A stretch of DNA of 64,000 nucleotides, taken from NCBI RefSeq assembly GCF_022201045.2, contig NC_068556.1, positions 7,170,001 through 7,234,000 on the forward strand, given 5' to 3'. The notes beneath the pieces are model-generated. The model had not been told where the DNA came from. It searched no databases and saw nothing but the letters and a program-made list of their open reading frames with translations. A program made the position numbers and the translations under genes. Positions 1-10,633 of the stretch are shown in pieces. The stretch's first letter is position 1, and the number at the start of each line of letters is the position of its first letter. Source of the DNA: Citrus sinensis (lineage: Eukaryota > Streptophyta > Magnoliopsida > Sapindales > Rutaceae).

Positions 1-842
1 CATCGTCTATTATAAGGACCATCTTCTCCCACAATAATGAGAGACTTTCTATTAGTGATACTATCAGTTTCTTCATATATTACTGAACTTGCTCTATTTA
101 CTTTGTGACAATCCTTTTTAAGGTGTAATGATTGTCCGCACACCTAGCATACTCTTTTTTTCTTAGAGTTATTTTTCTTTTAATTACCAATTGTCAACGC
201 CAAATTATCAAAAGTTTCATTACTTATAAAAGGCACTTAGACTATTGTGGTTTCTTCCAACTTCCTACAAGCATTTATTGCCTACTTTAATGTACGAAAG
301 AAGACTGTGGATCTTGAAGAAGTTACTAGCACTTGACTTTTAGAAGAAATAAGGCTTTGTACCTTAAAAGTAGTTTCAATGTTGAGAATGATTGAACGTA
401 CAAAAATTTCTAATCATCTTAGTGTTCTTAATGACATCGTGACAGAACTAGGAGTAATTGGAGATAAAATTGAAGATGCTCTTTCTCTTATACAAATTTT
501 CTAGCCTCACCCAAAGTTCTTTTGCGAAAGAAATTTTCCATACACTCACAAAACATTCTCTACTAGACATAATCGTATAACACTTGCCGCTCTTTCAAAC
601 AATTCTTCCTAATCTTCATTACTAGTAATAATAGATTTCCTAAAGTCACTACTAGAACTAGGGGATGTTTTGCCCTTCAAAGCCTTGTATAGCCCATATT
701 GAACCAATACATCCTTGACTTGATTTGTTACATGCCAAAATTGATTATGCCGTCAAACTTTTCAACCTCAGTCCTCACAGGATTTGAAAATTTATATACA
801 TACATTATTGCTTTGTAGAATAACCTTTAGCTTTGATACCAC
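1..842 (-). pseudogene. Copia retrotransposon gag remnant (copia-1), cut by the window edge
   Basis: Read on the minus strand, this stretch carries broken gag sequence of a Ty1/copia element. The N-terminal part, near 715-790, reads EVEKFDGIINFG followed by a VKDVLVQYGLYKAL-like stretch, which is typical of copia gag. Near 110-155 a zinc-knuckle tail CGQSLHLKKDC is visible, and a TAG stop lies between its two leading cysteines. Several frameshifts and stops make it non-functional. At 831-842 the plus-strand sequence CTTTGATACCAC is the complement of a copia primer-binding site (TGGTATCA...), so the 5' LTR should begin just beyond it; a hAT-like element sits exactly there. The pol part would lie left of position 1. 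Confidence 0.75.
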
Positions 843-1430
843 TAGGGTTGGCAAATTAAGGGTCAGGGCCGGACTTTTTCAACCCAAGGCCCAAGCCCAT
901 TAGAGTAGAAGGGCAAGGGTCGGGCCTACTGCGGGCCCAGGCTGGGCTTAGGCTTTTACTTATTTTTTTAAATTGTTATAAACTTGAAATGAGTTAATAA
1001 TAATCGAGTTGTTATAATCAACAATGAATTAAAGAAAATAAATATTTTAAAATAAAATAATAAATAAAAAAGAAACTAAATAAAAGTTTAGAGATTTAAT
1101 TTTTTTAGTATTGAATTTTCTAATTGAAGCACTCTTATAGTTAGTTAACACTTAAAAAAGAGTATAATATTATAATTTTAAAACTTTTATTCATTATTGA
1201 TATATAAATTAGAGATTTAAGCTTTTTTATTTATTTTTATTTTTTAAATTTGAATTTATTATTCTAATTTATAAATTTATTTTTTTAAAAGTAAAGGGCT
1301 TGAGCCTGGTCGAGGCTTTTTTTCCTAAGCCCTTGTCCAGGCCTTCATGTGGGATGCCCGGGACAAAGCCTGTGGGAATGTGCCGGGCCATCTCGGGCTT
1401 GGGCCAACCCAGGATTTTTTGCCATTCCTA
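843..1430. mobile_element. hAT-like non-autonomous element, 588 bp, TSD GATACCAC
   Basis: The ends are inverted: TAGGGTTGGCAAA on the left and TTTGCCATTCCTA on the right. They are flanked by a perfect 8-bp direct repeat, GATACCAC, at 835-842 and 1431-1438. An 8-bp duplication and TAGGG(N)TGGCAAA ends are typical of hAT elements. The outer 100 bp on each side are rich in GGGC/GCCC motifs and the core is AT-rich without coding potential. A related copy of the same family lies at 38516-39797 and shares core motifs such as AACTTGAAATGAGTTAATAA. Confidence 0.85.
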
Positions 1431-1438
1431 GATACCAC

Positions 1439-1808
1439 CTGAATGAAATTTTTAATCCCACCCAAAATCTTGTAAGCAAAAATATCAAACAAATAATAAA
1501 TAGAAAATATATCTTAAATAACCGTTGATCAATTTAGATCCTTTAATATATATATAATCTGCATCCTTTTACTGAATATTGATTTTTCTTTTATTTTTCA
1601 TTGCAGATCACAAAAATACATTAGAAAGAGTTCTCTCATTCATCCTCAGATAAGCAAGCACATAATTCTTTAATAATTTAGTAAACTAGAATAGTATCAC
1701 TCCATCATTCCTTTTATCACATGTCAAGTGCAATTCAAACTGCATTAATTATCATGTAAAGAGCTATTCTTTCTTTAGCCCTTTTTTTTTTTAATGTCCA
1801 ACACATAA
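1439..1808 (-). other. AT-rich stretch, probably decayed 5' LTR of copia-1
   Basis: It follows directly after the copia-1 primer-binding site, which the hAT-like insertion duplicated as its target site. By position it should be the 5' LTR of copia-1. No second LTR is in the window for comparison, so its outer end cannot be set. No open reading frame or gene is seen. Confidence 0.35.
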
Positions 1809-1816
1809 AAGTTCAA

Positions 1817-1991
1817 GGAGAAATTCTAGAATACGTCTGATGTCAGGCATATAACAAGCAAATAATGTCATGACATGTGTGCATTTATTTTGAAAAACCA
1901 TCATGCAAGTAGTAGTTGTATTAAATTCAACTACACATGTCATTCATGCATCAATTGATTATAATACATCTGAGGTATTCTAGAATTTCTC
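1817..1991. mobile_element. Small MITE, 175 bp, TSD AAGTTCAA
   Basis: Terminal inverted repeats of about 26 bp begin GAGAAATTCTAGAATAC on the left, and the right end is their near-perfect reverse complement. The 8-bp repeat AAGTTCAA flanks the element at 1809-1816 and 1992-1999. It has no coding capacity. The TSD length suggests a hAT-type MITE. Confidence 0.8.
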
Positions 1992-1999
1992 AAGTTCAA

Positions 2000-3084
2000 A
2001 ATCAAATTTTGATATAGAGTTAATGCCAATTAAGGTCATCCTGTAACAAATTAACATCACCCTTTTTTTAAGTTACAAAAATTAGATTTAATAATAGTAA
2101 AAGTTGATTGATACTGAATGGATTTTTTTTATAAAAAAAAAAGAACTAAAACCATGATTATCAATTGTCATTATTCTTTTAATTAAAATATTCCATTCAA
2201 CCTGAATCCATAATTGCTTATTGCAATCATTTTTTTAATTAATAAATTGAATTCAACCTATAACACAACAACCTATTTATTTATTTTATTAAATATTAAA
2301 TTAGATTATGAGTACCAAAAACCCTTTTCAAGCAAGTACAAGGTCTCATTTGTACTCAATAAACATCAATCAATTAACACATAAACACTTAAACGATATG
2401 AGAATAGAGAACAAGATAAAGAGTTATTGCAATATTGATTCGGACTTTCCAACCCTAAATTTGCTCAAATTATTCACAACACTTTTTAGGCTTCTTTTTT
2501 AGGATATTTGAGCTTAAGGATATTGGCTTTGGTGGCTTGTGAGGTAGATTATTGCTATAGAGAGAGAGAGAGAGGGAAAAGAGCCTCAGTTCTCTTAGAA
2601 GGAAGTATGCCGCCATAGGGATAGGTTTTAGGTTTCCATGTGCACCATCCATTAAAACAACATAGTATCAATGGTTTCTAGGTAATTTACTTTAATTTTT
2701 AATATTTATTTACTTATTACTTAAAAAAATTTAAAATGCAACTCGTAGGCCAGTGGCTTAACTTCTAAAATTAAAGTTATGGTTCAGAGGCATTTCGTTC
2801 GATTACTAGTAGATACAAAGTTAAAATTTTACATTTTTAATTACTAGTATCTTAATGTCGTGGATCTCAGATATTTAATTTACAGACGCTATAGTATCAG
2901 CAATTTGTGATACTTATTTGTTAAAAACAAAAAATAGCCCAAATGCTTGTAAATACAGATACTTTTTAATGAAGTTTCATAAGAGAAGCGTCACTGAAAA
3001 TCATTTTTCTTATAGTGTACATTTGCCAAAACCACGGATTACGGGCTAGAGATTTCTCAAATTCCGATATAGGTGATCAGAAGA
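2000..3084. other. AT-rich intergenic DNA with a short (GA)n run
   Basis: No gene is supported. A short GA microsatellite lies near 2560-2573. A stretch near 2735-2800 has weak resemblance to a Pol III A/B-box pair, which is not enough to call a SINE. The small open frames here have no recognisable domain. Confidence 0.5.
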
Positions 3085-3158
3085 CAAGGATAATGCAACG
3101 TGAATGCGTAGGGTAGGAAATTAATAAAGTTTTTAGTTTAGACCGTTGACTTACAGTG
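3085..3158 (+). repeat. Diverged copy of GLOX upstream sequence
   Basis: AATGCAACGTGAATGCGTAG and the bases after it, up to GGAAATTAA, match the GLOX-a upstream region near 4632-4665 (AATGCAACATGAATGCATAC...). I count 28 of 33 positions in the core, with weaker similarity on both sides. The orientation is the same as GLOX-a. The copy is far more diverged than the two inverted-repeat arms are from each other, so it looks like a fossil of an older GLOX duplicate. It lies immediately outside the left arm. Confidence 0.65.
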
Positions 3159-3160
3159 TG

Positions 3161-4268
3161 CACAATGCACAATGCCTGATATATCTCAAGCTGTCAGTAT
3201 GGTTAGTCGATACATGCATAATCCGGGTAAAGACCATTGACTTACGGTGAAGTGGATTCTCCAATATCTGTATGAAACAGTTGATTTTGGGTTATTAGTA
3301 AAGAAGAATTATGGTCAACAATGTGCTGGGTATTGTGATTCAGATTTTGCTGGAGACTTAGATAGGCGAATATCAACAACGGGTTACGTATTCACATTGG
3401 GTGGAGGTCCGGTTAGCTAGAGGTCAATTCTACAATCGACAATTGCTTTGTCCACTACGAAAGCAAAGTACATGGCAGCAACTGAAGCTGTAAAGAAAAC
3501 TATTTGGTTGAAAGGCTTGTTATGTGATTTGTGAGTAATCCATGAGAACATTGCGGTCTTCTATGATAATCAAAGTGTGATATTCCTTGCAAAGAATCAA
3601 ACGTATCACGCTAAAAAAAAACATATAAATGTGAAATATCATTATGTAAAAGAGATTATTGAGGGTGGTTTTGTGTACGTAGGCAGTCATAAAGATGCAA
3701 CCACTTTGGGATGATGGTTCATTAGTAGTCGGTTCAGATTTGGCCATATCTTCGCCGAGGTAGAGAATTGTTGAAAAGTCAGCACCAAAAGCCAACTTTT
3801 CAACAAACATATGGCTGACATGCGAGCTTGCCACAACTAACATGCAAATTTGCTATAGCTAGCATGCACAATGGGCAAATTGCCAAGTTGAGTCTTGGCC
3901 TTTATTTAGGCTATAAATAGAGAGGTGATGAGACATTGAATGACATCCCAAAAAAAAATTTAAGAGAATTTTAAATTGAGAGAATAACAATTCAATTATA
4001 GAATTGTTAAAAGAGTGAGAAATTTGAGAGTGTATGTAATTGAGAGGTTTTTTCTTTCAAATGTGTGAGAGAGTACTGGGTGTATTTAGGTTATAAAAAG
4101 TGAGTTTTTTTTTTTACTCAAATATTGTACTCTAATAATTGTCAGTTATATAATTATTTTCTCTTACTCGAGTGGACGTAGGCATATTGCCGAATAACGT
4201 AAAATTCTCGTGTTCTTTATTTTTCTGTGATTATTTGGTGCGCTTGGTTCTACATTCCGCACACAACA
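3161..4268 (+). mobile_element. 3' fragment of copia-2 (RT end, RNase H, LTR), left-arm copy
   Basis: The plus strand carries the end of a copia reverse transcriptase and RNase H, including a YCDSDFAGDLD-like motif at about 3330-3370 and an EAVKKTIWLKGL-like stretch at 3485-3520. An LTR of about 500 bp follows at 3769-4268, starting TGTTGAAAAGTC and ending CACACAACA. It is the duplicate of 18622-19880. Compared with that copy it lacks about 159 bp between RNase H and the LTR, and it carries stops. Its 5' end is cut at 3161, so it is a passenger of the duplication and not an independent insertion. Confidence 0.9.
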
Positions 4269-4900
4269 GATTAAAAATGTATAGTTAAAATTATGTTTAA
4301 TATTGTGTCTTTTAAACCTATCCCTATATATATTACAAAGAAAAACGTCCATATTATGGATAAGAAAAATACTTTTTACATGATTTTTATACATTGAAAT
4401 AGGTTATGCCCTGAGAATATACCATTAAGTTAACCGCATCCAACAAAAACCGAATAAGTAATTTCAATTAAATCATCCAAGAAATGGTTGGTTCGCTAAA
4501 AATCTTCTTTCAAAAAGTCGTCCATCCATCAAGTGCTCGATATATTAGTGTGATGCTCACAGTGACTATCTTCTTCATTTATTTAACATAGCAATGGCTG
4601 AAATTTCCGTTGATAAGATCCTCTACGACAATGCAACATGAATGCATACGGCTGGAAATTAAGGTTGTTATTATAGACAAATTAAGTAAGTAATTTTTCT
4701 AAAATATTTAAGAAGATACTAAGATACAGGACGATTATAATATAAAATAAAATAGGTCAATGGTCATAATATTTGAAACCGATTACTTAGGAAAGCCAGA
4801 CATTTTGTAAGGCAAAATGGGCAGGCATTGACTTGGTTACATAATTTAGCTGCGTGAAAAGAGGAGAAAAAAACAGTAAATTAGAGTTGGGGCGCAGGGC

Positions 4901-4908
4901 TTTAAATA
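4901..4908 (+). promoter_or_regulatory. TATA-like box of GLOX-a
   Basis: TTTAAATA lies 79 bp before the GLOX-a start codon, in a GC-richer stretch. The same box, inverted, is at 17982-17989 before GLOX-b. Confidence 0.55.
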
Positions 4909-4986
4909 GAGCGGAGAGACAGAGATGTACGAATGAAGCAATTGTCTGCTATTTCATAATTAATCTGCCATTGTTGCCACAGAGCA

Positions 4987-6699
4987 ATGGCAAAAGCAAG
5001 TAGCAAGAAAGTGCAGAGTCTGATACTGTTGGCTGCCGTGTTATTGTTGGTTAATAATGCGGCGGCAGCACCTGCAGGTGGATTCCTTGGGTCATGGGAG
5101 TTGATTTCACAGAATGCAGGGATATCGGCAATGCACACGCAGTTGCTTCCGAAAACTGATCAAATTGCAGTCTTCGATGCTTCGGTATGGCACATCTCAA
5201 GGCTACAACTGCCTCAGGAGAAGAGGCCTTGCTTTTGGCACCACAACAAACTTACGAACCAGACCGCAGAGGATTGTTGGTGCCATTCGATATTTTACGA
5301 CTACAATAAGAACGCGGTTAAGGCACTTAAGGTACAATCAGACACGTGGTGCTCATCGGGAGGGCTGTCCGCGGATGGACGATTGGTTAGCACAGGAGGT
5401 TTCCAGTATGGAGCAAAAGCAATAAGATATCTGTGGGGTTGCGACACATGCGACTGGGTTGAGTACCCCGAAGGACTTGCCGAACCTAGATGGTATTCGA
5501 CACAGGTTATGTTATCCGATGGTAGCTTCCTTGTTTACGGTGGCCGGGACGCCTTTAGCTACGAGTACGTTCCCGTTGAAAAGGAATCCAACAAGGCTGC
5601 CATCGCCTTCCCGTTTCTCTTTGAAACGCAGGATTTTCTCGAGAGACCTGGGAATCCCAAGGGAAGATTTAGGCTTGAGAACAATTTGTACCCTTTTGTC
5701 TACCTTCTCCCCGACGGTAACGTCTACGTTTTCGCCAACAATCGCTCCGTTGTCCACGATCCGAAAGCTAATAAAATCATACGTGAGTTCCCACAACTCC
5801 CCGGTGGCGCCCGCAGCTATCCCGCAACCGGAACCTCCGTGCTGCTTCCCTTGTATCTTCCTCGCGACACCAACAAACCTGTTGATGCTGAAGTGCTGAT
5901 ATGCGGTGGCTCGGTACGCGAAGGTCTGTATCTAGGAGAGGAAGAAAAAAGATTTGTGAATGCCTTGGATGACTGTGCAAGAATGGTGGTTACAAGCCCG
6001 AACCCAGAATGGAAGATAGAAAAGATGCCAGCACCCAGGACTATGGCTGATGGAGTCCTTCTTCCAAATGGGGAGGTCCTCATTATTAATGGAGCAGACC
6101 TCGGTTCAGGAGGATGGCATTGTGCGGATAAACCTAGCTTGAAGCCCATGTTGTACAGGCCTAATGCGCCAGAGGGCCAGAGGTTTGCAGAGTTGGCCCC
6201 TACAGACATTCCAAGAATGTACCACTCAGTGGCTAATTTACTACCTGACGGTAAAGTCTTTGTGGGTGGCAGCAACGACAATGACGGATACTTTGAGTTT
6301 GCCAAATTCCCAACCGAGCTCAGGCTCGAGAAATTCACTCCTCCGTACTTGGCTCCGGAGTATGCTGCCTTAAGACCCGCCATCTTGGAAGATCAATCCG
6401 ATAAGGCAGCTACGTACGGCAAGTGGGTCTACTTGAGGGTTAAGTCATCTGAGCCGCTAACCATCAATTACGTCCAGGTCTCAATCGTTGCACCACCTTT
6501 CGTTACACATGGCATCTCCATGAATCAGAGGATGCTTTTCTTGTCCGTCATCGAGCTCAAGAACAATGTTGCCCCAGGGGTTGACGAAGTTGTTGTTGCC
6601 GCCCCACCCACCTCAGCACTTGCTCCTCCTGGTTACTATTTGCTTTCTGTAGTTAACCAGGGAATTCCAAGCCATTCAATATGGTTTCATCTCAAGTAG
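4987..6699 (+). CDS. GLOX: GLOX-a: secreted glyoxal-oxidase-type copper radical oxidase
   Basis: The product is 570 residues from a single uninterrupted exon. Residues 1-28 are a secretion signal (basic start, LLAAVLLLV core, AAAAPA end). The rest matches plant aldehyde oxidase GLOX: a kelch-like glyoxal oxidase N domain followed by a C-terminal DUF1929 domain from about residue 460. By comparison with galactose oxidase, the expected copper and radical residues are present: Cys122 (WCSSGG) and Tyr170 (RWYSTQ) for the Cys-Tyr cofactor, Tyr412-His413 (RMYHS), and His508 (THGIS). The family oxidises small aldehydes such as glyoxal or methylglyoxal to acids and releases H2O2 in the cell wall space; the substrate here is not known. 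The length is normal. GLOX-c and GLOX-d have introns that this gene lacks. An identical protein is encoded at 16191-17903 on the other strand. Confidence 0.95.
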   Translation: MAKASSKKVQSLILLAAVLLLVNNAAAAPAGGFLGSWELISQNAGISAMHTQLLPKTDQIAVFDASVWHISRLQLPQEKRPCFWHHNKLTNQTAEDCWCHSIFYDYNKNAVKALKVQSDTWCSSGGLSADGRLVSTGGFQYGAKAIRYLWGCDTCDWVEYPEGLAEPRWYSTQVMLSDGSFLVYGGRDAFSYEYVPVEKESNKAAIAFPFLFETQDFLERPGNPKGRFRLENNLYPFVYLLPDGNVYVFANNRSVVHDPKANKIIREFPQLPGGARSYPATGTSVLLPLYLPRDTNKPVDAEVLICGGSVREGLYLGEEEKRFVNALDDCARMVVTSPNPEWKIEKMPAPRTMADGVLLPNGEVLIINGADLGSGGWHCADKPSLKPMLYRPNAPEGQRFAELAPTDIPRMYHSVANLLPDGKVFVGGSNDNDGYFEFAKFPTELRLEKFTPPYLAPEYAALRPAILEDQSDKAATYGKWVYLRVKSSEPLTINYVQVSIVAPPFVTHGISMNQRMLFLSVIELKNNVAPGVDEVVVAAPPTSALAPPGYYLLSVVNQGIPSHSIWFHLK

Positions 6700-7912
6700 A
6701 TGATCATCCCGGGATAACTATATTTTTCCACACCCCATGCATGCATGCATTCATTCATTAATTAAAAGCTTTTTTTGATTATTGTTTCTTTATCTTTCTT
6801 CCCTTTTTTTTCCTTTTTTTTTCATGTAAATCTTTGGGGTTACGTTGTGTGCGATTCTCGAGGAGAGGATACCCCATTTCTTTGAATTGAATTCAAATTA
6901 TAAATTCTTTGATTAATTTCAAACAAATTTTTTACGATTTCAATCACAAATTGGCTAGCTGATCGAAGTACGTTGTAAGTTGTAACTCGTCCCGAACTGT
7001 AATCCCGAGTTGAAAATTATTTACACACGCAATAACTCTAAATCTATGTGTCTTTATGAAGTTCCAGTGTGTTGAGTTAGGTTTGCATGTAATCTGAAGG
7101 TTGTGTTCGTAGCAATTCATCATGCCTTTGACGGTTTTTTTTTTCCGCTCTTAATTTCCAGTTATATTTTATCTTATTATAACATTATTTTCATTTATTA
7201 CATTTTTTTTGAATGAATGTCAAAATATGAGGTTAATTCATTAAAATAAAAATCAGTGCAAATCTAGAGAACATAACAAACCTTGCCTGTAAAATAGTCA
7301 CCAAGTTAAAAAGCAACAATAAGTGCAAAAGTAGCAAGATAAATGAACAGAACCGCAAAGCAGAAAAATCATTTTGATAATTGGACAAAAGCTTGGAGAT
7401 GGCTTGTGGCGGAGAGTCCCACCATGTAAAATTACCACAATGGACTCCAAATTAATATAAAAACAGGTGGCGATATTTTCACCCATTATTTTTTTAAAAT
7501 CTATCCAACTTTATGAAAATAATTATTTCTAGCAAGTGGCATGAGTTTACCAAATTGTGTGGTGGAAATATTACCATCCTATAAAAAGTAATAATAATGA
7601 TGAGAAAAAATAAGTATAGCCTCCTAGTTGCTTGATGAAACTAAGAAAAACCTTTATGATGCTTGAAAATAAGTCCAAACCGCTACCGTTATAAGGTGTT
7701 AATTTTATTAATTAATTTTTACTAACCCATTGTCTAAAAGTTGGTTATAGAATTTGAATATTTTGGTAATGTAAATAAAGTACAATGACTTATATACTTT
7801 TAGTGATTGAATTATTTTAATAATAAATTAATTTTTACTATCAATTAATTTATTTGATTAATTACATTTACTAATTAGTTAATGTATCACCTAACTAAAA
7901 TTCATAAAGAAT
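6700..7912. other. GLOX-a 3' flank and AT-rich spacer
   Basis: The flank holds the 3' untranslated region of GLOX-a (with ATGCATGCATGCATTCATTCATT at about 6736-6758) and then AT-rich DNA up to the copia-A LTR. It is nearly identical to 14978-16190 inverted. The segment at about 7078-7346 also has a diverged third copy at 13308-13584. No gene is seen. Confidence 0.6.
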
Positions 7913-8347
7913 TGATTACAGAGACAAATAGAGCATGAATAAGAGGCATTTCATTATAGATGAAAACTTTAATGATTAAAAATACAAAGCTTTAGCTTAT
8001 TTATACACAGAAACAAAAGGGACAGCTAACCTAAGGGGTTACATTTGGAAAGAACTACAAAGTTGATCCATATATACAACAATCATTGGCCAATCATTTT
8101 GAGCTTCTAGATTCAGGATAACCATTTTGCAAGCTCAATAAGTCCAGCTCATTTTCCACATCAGCTGACTCTAGAAAAGAGTAGCTCAGGTGGCATGCCA
8201 ACATGGCTTCAAGGACAGTTGTTGACTTTCTACAGCTGCTGCTTTCAACACTCTCTCTTAAACTCAAGGTCCTGTCAAAGACTTTAAGTTTGCTCTTAAA
8301 ATGGCTGAATTAGTAATACCTTGGTTAGAACATGTGCAATTTGATCT

Positions 8348-8690
8348 TTATTGGCAACAAAGCTTATCTTCACCTCTAGTTACTTTGTCTCTAATGAAAT
8401 GAAGATATATATGAAAATGTTTAGTGTTTGAGTGATACACAATATAGGCAGCTATAACTGTTGCATTGGTGCTATTACTTAGAAACATTGGAATCCTTTC
8501 AACTTCTATCTTTAACTCATTAAGTAAGGAAATAATCCATGTGATTTTAGTACTATATAAAGCCATAGCTCTGTATTTAGATTCTGCAGTGGATCTTACA
8601 ACCATACTTGTTTTCTTCAACTCCATGGAACCAAATTATCTTTTAAATATACACAATAGTCACTAATTGATCTTTTTTTCAATTGAATCA
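8348..8690 (-). pseudogene. Copia-A RNase H remnant
   Basis: The minus strand reads ELKKTSMVVRSTAESKYRAM, then YIVYHSNTKHFHIYLHFIRD. These match the copia RNase H signatures (K..VVSRSSAEAEYRA; NP..H.RTKHI.ID.HF.RD). The second motif is degraded, with HSNTKHFHIYLHF in place of HERTKHIEIDCHF. Reading frames are broken on both sides. Confidence 0.8.
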
Positions 8691-8899
8691 CCGCCCAATC
8701 TATGCCTATGTAGGCAACAAGGTCAAAAGACTCTCATTTTTTTTTTAATTTTAAACATATATTCATTGTGTTCTTGAGGTATCTTAGTACTCTCTCTTAT
8801 GCTATCTGATTTTGTCGCCTGGGGATTTGACATGAATTTGCTAAGCTTGTTCATTAAGAAAGCAAGCTCATACCTTGTAAGTACTACATATTACAGACT

Positions 8900-9950
8900 T
8901 CCTATGACACTTCTGTAGAGTGTAGGATCATGAAATTTAATCCATCATCCTTTTTTAGCTTTTTTGAAGTGCTGAAAAGAGCTTCTATACCTTTGTAATC
9001 AGTCATCTCTGTCTTAGCCAACAGATCTTGAACATACTTGGTTTGAGAAAGTAAAATGGTATTCTAATTTCTGATAAATTGTATCCCAAAAAAGAAGTTT
9101 AAGTCTCCAAGATCCTTTAAGGCAAAAGTTTTATTTAAATTCTCTGGCAGTGCTTCAATACCTTTGCTATTGTTGCCAGTGATTATTATGTCATCAACAT
9201 AGATAAGTATAATAAATATCTTTGACTTTACTCTTTTACATAATAATGATGTGTCACACTTGAAGTTCTCAAATCCCTAAAACTTTAGAGTACTCTTTAA
9301 CTTATCAAACCATGCCCTGCGGTTGGGCTGGCTTCAGTCCATACAAGGTTTTCTCCAACTTGCATATATGTTTTGGCTTGCTTCTATCGTCAAAACCTTC
9401 AGGTTGTGGCATGTACACAGTCTCTGTCAAGTCACCATTTATAATGGCATTATTTATGTCTACTTGTCTCAAAATTCAATCATTGTTTACTGCCAAGGTT
9501 AAGATAATTAGGATTGTTGCAACTTTGGCAATTGGGCCGAATATATCTTTAAAATCAAGACTTGGGGTTTGCATGAATCCATTTACACAAGCCTATCCTT
9601 ATACTTGTTAATAATGTTATCTGGATTCTTCTTCACTCTGTATACCCACTTATTTCCAATTAGCTTGTAATTTTGAATGTTTGGTATCAAGATCCAGGTT
9701 TCATTTTTCATCAGGGCATTGTATTCATCCTCCATTTTAGTTCTTTTAAGACTTCAATGGTGTTTTGGGGTAAATTAGTCTGGATTTTCATAAACATCTA
9801 GTATAATTTTCGTTTAAAATTAGTTGTCTTAGACCTTGTTATCATAGGACGATAGGGCAAAGCTTTTTGTGTAGAGATATTTTAAGTGTTTGGTTCTGTA
9901 ATGGAAGACAGAGTATGGTTGACTTTTAAATTGTTTGGCTATGACTGGTG
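8900..9950 (-). pseudogene. Copia-A reverse transcriptase remnant
   Basis: On the minus strand the catalytic box reads FIILIYVDDIIITGNN at about 9170-9230, followed by LKDLGDLNFFFGIQF. Upstream, at 9300-9420, lie QPEGFDDRSKPKHICKLEKT and a LKPAQRAWFDKL-like stretch. These are hallmarks of Tork/RE-type copia reverse transcriptase. Several internal stops are present. Confidence 0.85.
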
Positions 9951-10399
9951 AGTTGAGTGAGATTGAGGTGAGTGATTACTTAATATTGCATCAGTGTCCA
10001 AAATCTATTGTATTTTATTTTGGACAGGACTTGGGGCATGTTTCATGTTTTCGGTAGTGTCTTGAGAGTGGCTACGAACTATTACTACCCCTGTGAAATC
10101 ATGAGAATCATCAATAGAAAATGATACAACTTAAAACCTTTAAAAAAAGGAGCAGCAAAATCACTTTGACTTGTGGACACTTGTTTGTTGAAATTTTGAT
10201 CATTTGAAAAAGGAAATGAGTTCTCATTTAACCTAAAACTTGCTGAAATGTAGACTCTACCTAAATGATTCATACAAACATATTATTTATGAGCAATGTA
10301 GACTCCTAACAGAATGCATTTTGAAGTGTGAAAGTCAAATTTGTGTTTGTTGTATAGTCTTAAGAAAGTGAAGCATTCACAGTTAAAAAAAAAACCTTC

Positions 10400-10633
10400 A
10401 TATATGAATAATCTGGTTTGAAAGAATATAGTAGTTCAAATGGGATTCTGCTCTTACACACAGGCGAAACTAGTCTGTTAATGATAAATGTAGCATAACT
10501 GAAAGCTTTCTATTAATGTTTCAATGGCATTTGGGCTTGAACCAACAATGTAAGGCCAATTTCTATAATTTGCACATGTTTTCTCTCAACCTTGCCATTT
10601 TTTCATACAAATAATGATATAAGATTTGTTGAG
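10400..10633 (-). pseudogene. Copia-A integrase C-terminal remnant
   Basis: The minus strand reads NGKVERKHVQIIEIGLTLL near 10540-10600, followed by a FSYATFIINRL-like stretch. This corresponds to the copia integrase signature QQNGVVERKHRHI...AFSYAVYLINRL. The reading stops at 10633, where an unrelated LTR begins. Confidence 0.75.

Larger units (their letters stand above)
3161..9290 (+). repeat. Left arm of the 6-kb inverted repeat
   Basis: From about 3769 inward to 9290 each position pairs with 22890 minus that position in the right arm, almost without gaps. The arm carries, in order, a 3' fragment of a copia element with one LTR, half a MITE terminal repeat, the GLOX-a gene with its flanks, and the 3' half of another copia element. 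From about 4.1 kb to 9.29 kb the arms are almost identical; the GLOX proteins are identical. Outside 4.1 kb mismatches become frequent, and the left arm lacks about 159 bp. The inner edge falls at CTTTAGAG, where the copia reading continues unbroken into the spacer. The outer edge, near 3161, cuts the copia reverse transcriptase. Confidence 0.95.
7913..10633 (-). mobile_element. Copia-A element, 5'-truncated, minus strand
   Basis: On the minus strand, in coding order, the element has integrase remnants (10400-10633), reverse transcriptase (about 8900-9950), RNase H (8348-8690) and a 3' LTR (7913-8250, TGTTGAAAGC...GTAATCA). A purine tract (TTTAAGAGAGAG) sits directly before the LTR. The 5' LTR and gag are missing because an Athila-like LTR begins at 10634. 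The part from 7913 to 9290 is duplicated in the right arm, and the rest is unique to this copy. Many stops and frameshifts show it is dead. Confidence 0.85.

Noticed and set aside
2735..2905. tRNA-derived SINE
   Set aside because: A weak A-box and B-box resemblance only; no poly-A or T tail and no flanking duplication.
5114..6383. Several overlapping open frames on both strands inside GLOX-a (and mirrored in GLOX-b)
   Set aside because: They are shadows of the GLOX reading frame; they have no domain and mirror each other only because the gene is duplicated.
4987..6699. GLOX-a/b as retrocopies because they lack introns
   Set aside because: No poly-A tail or flanking duplication is visible beside the gene. 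Intron loss by other routes, or an ancestral intronless state, fits equally well.
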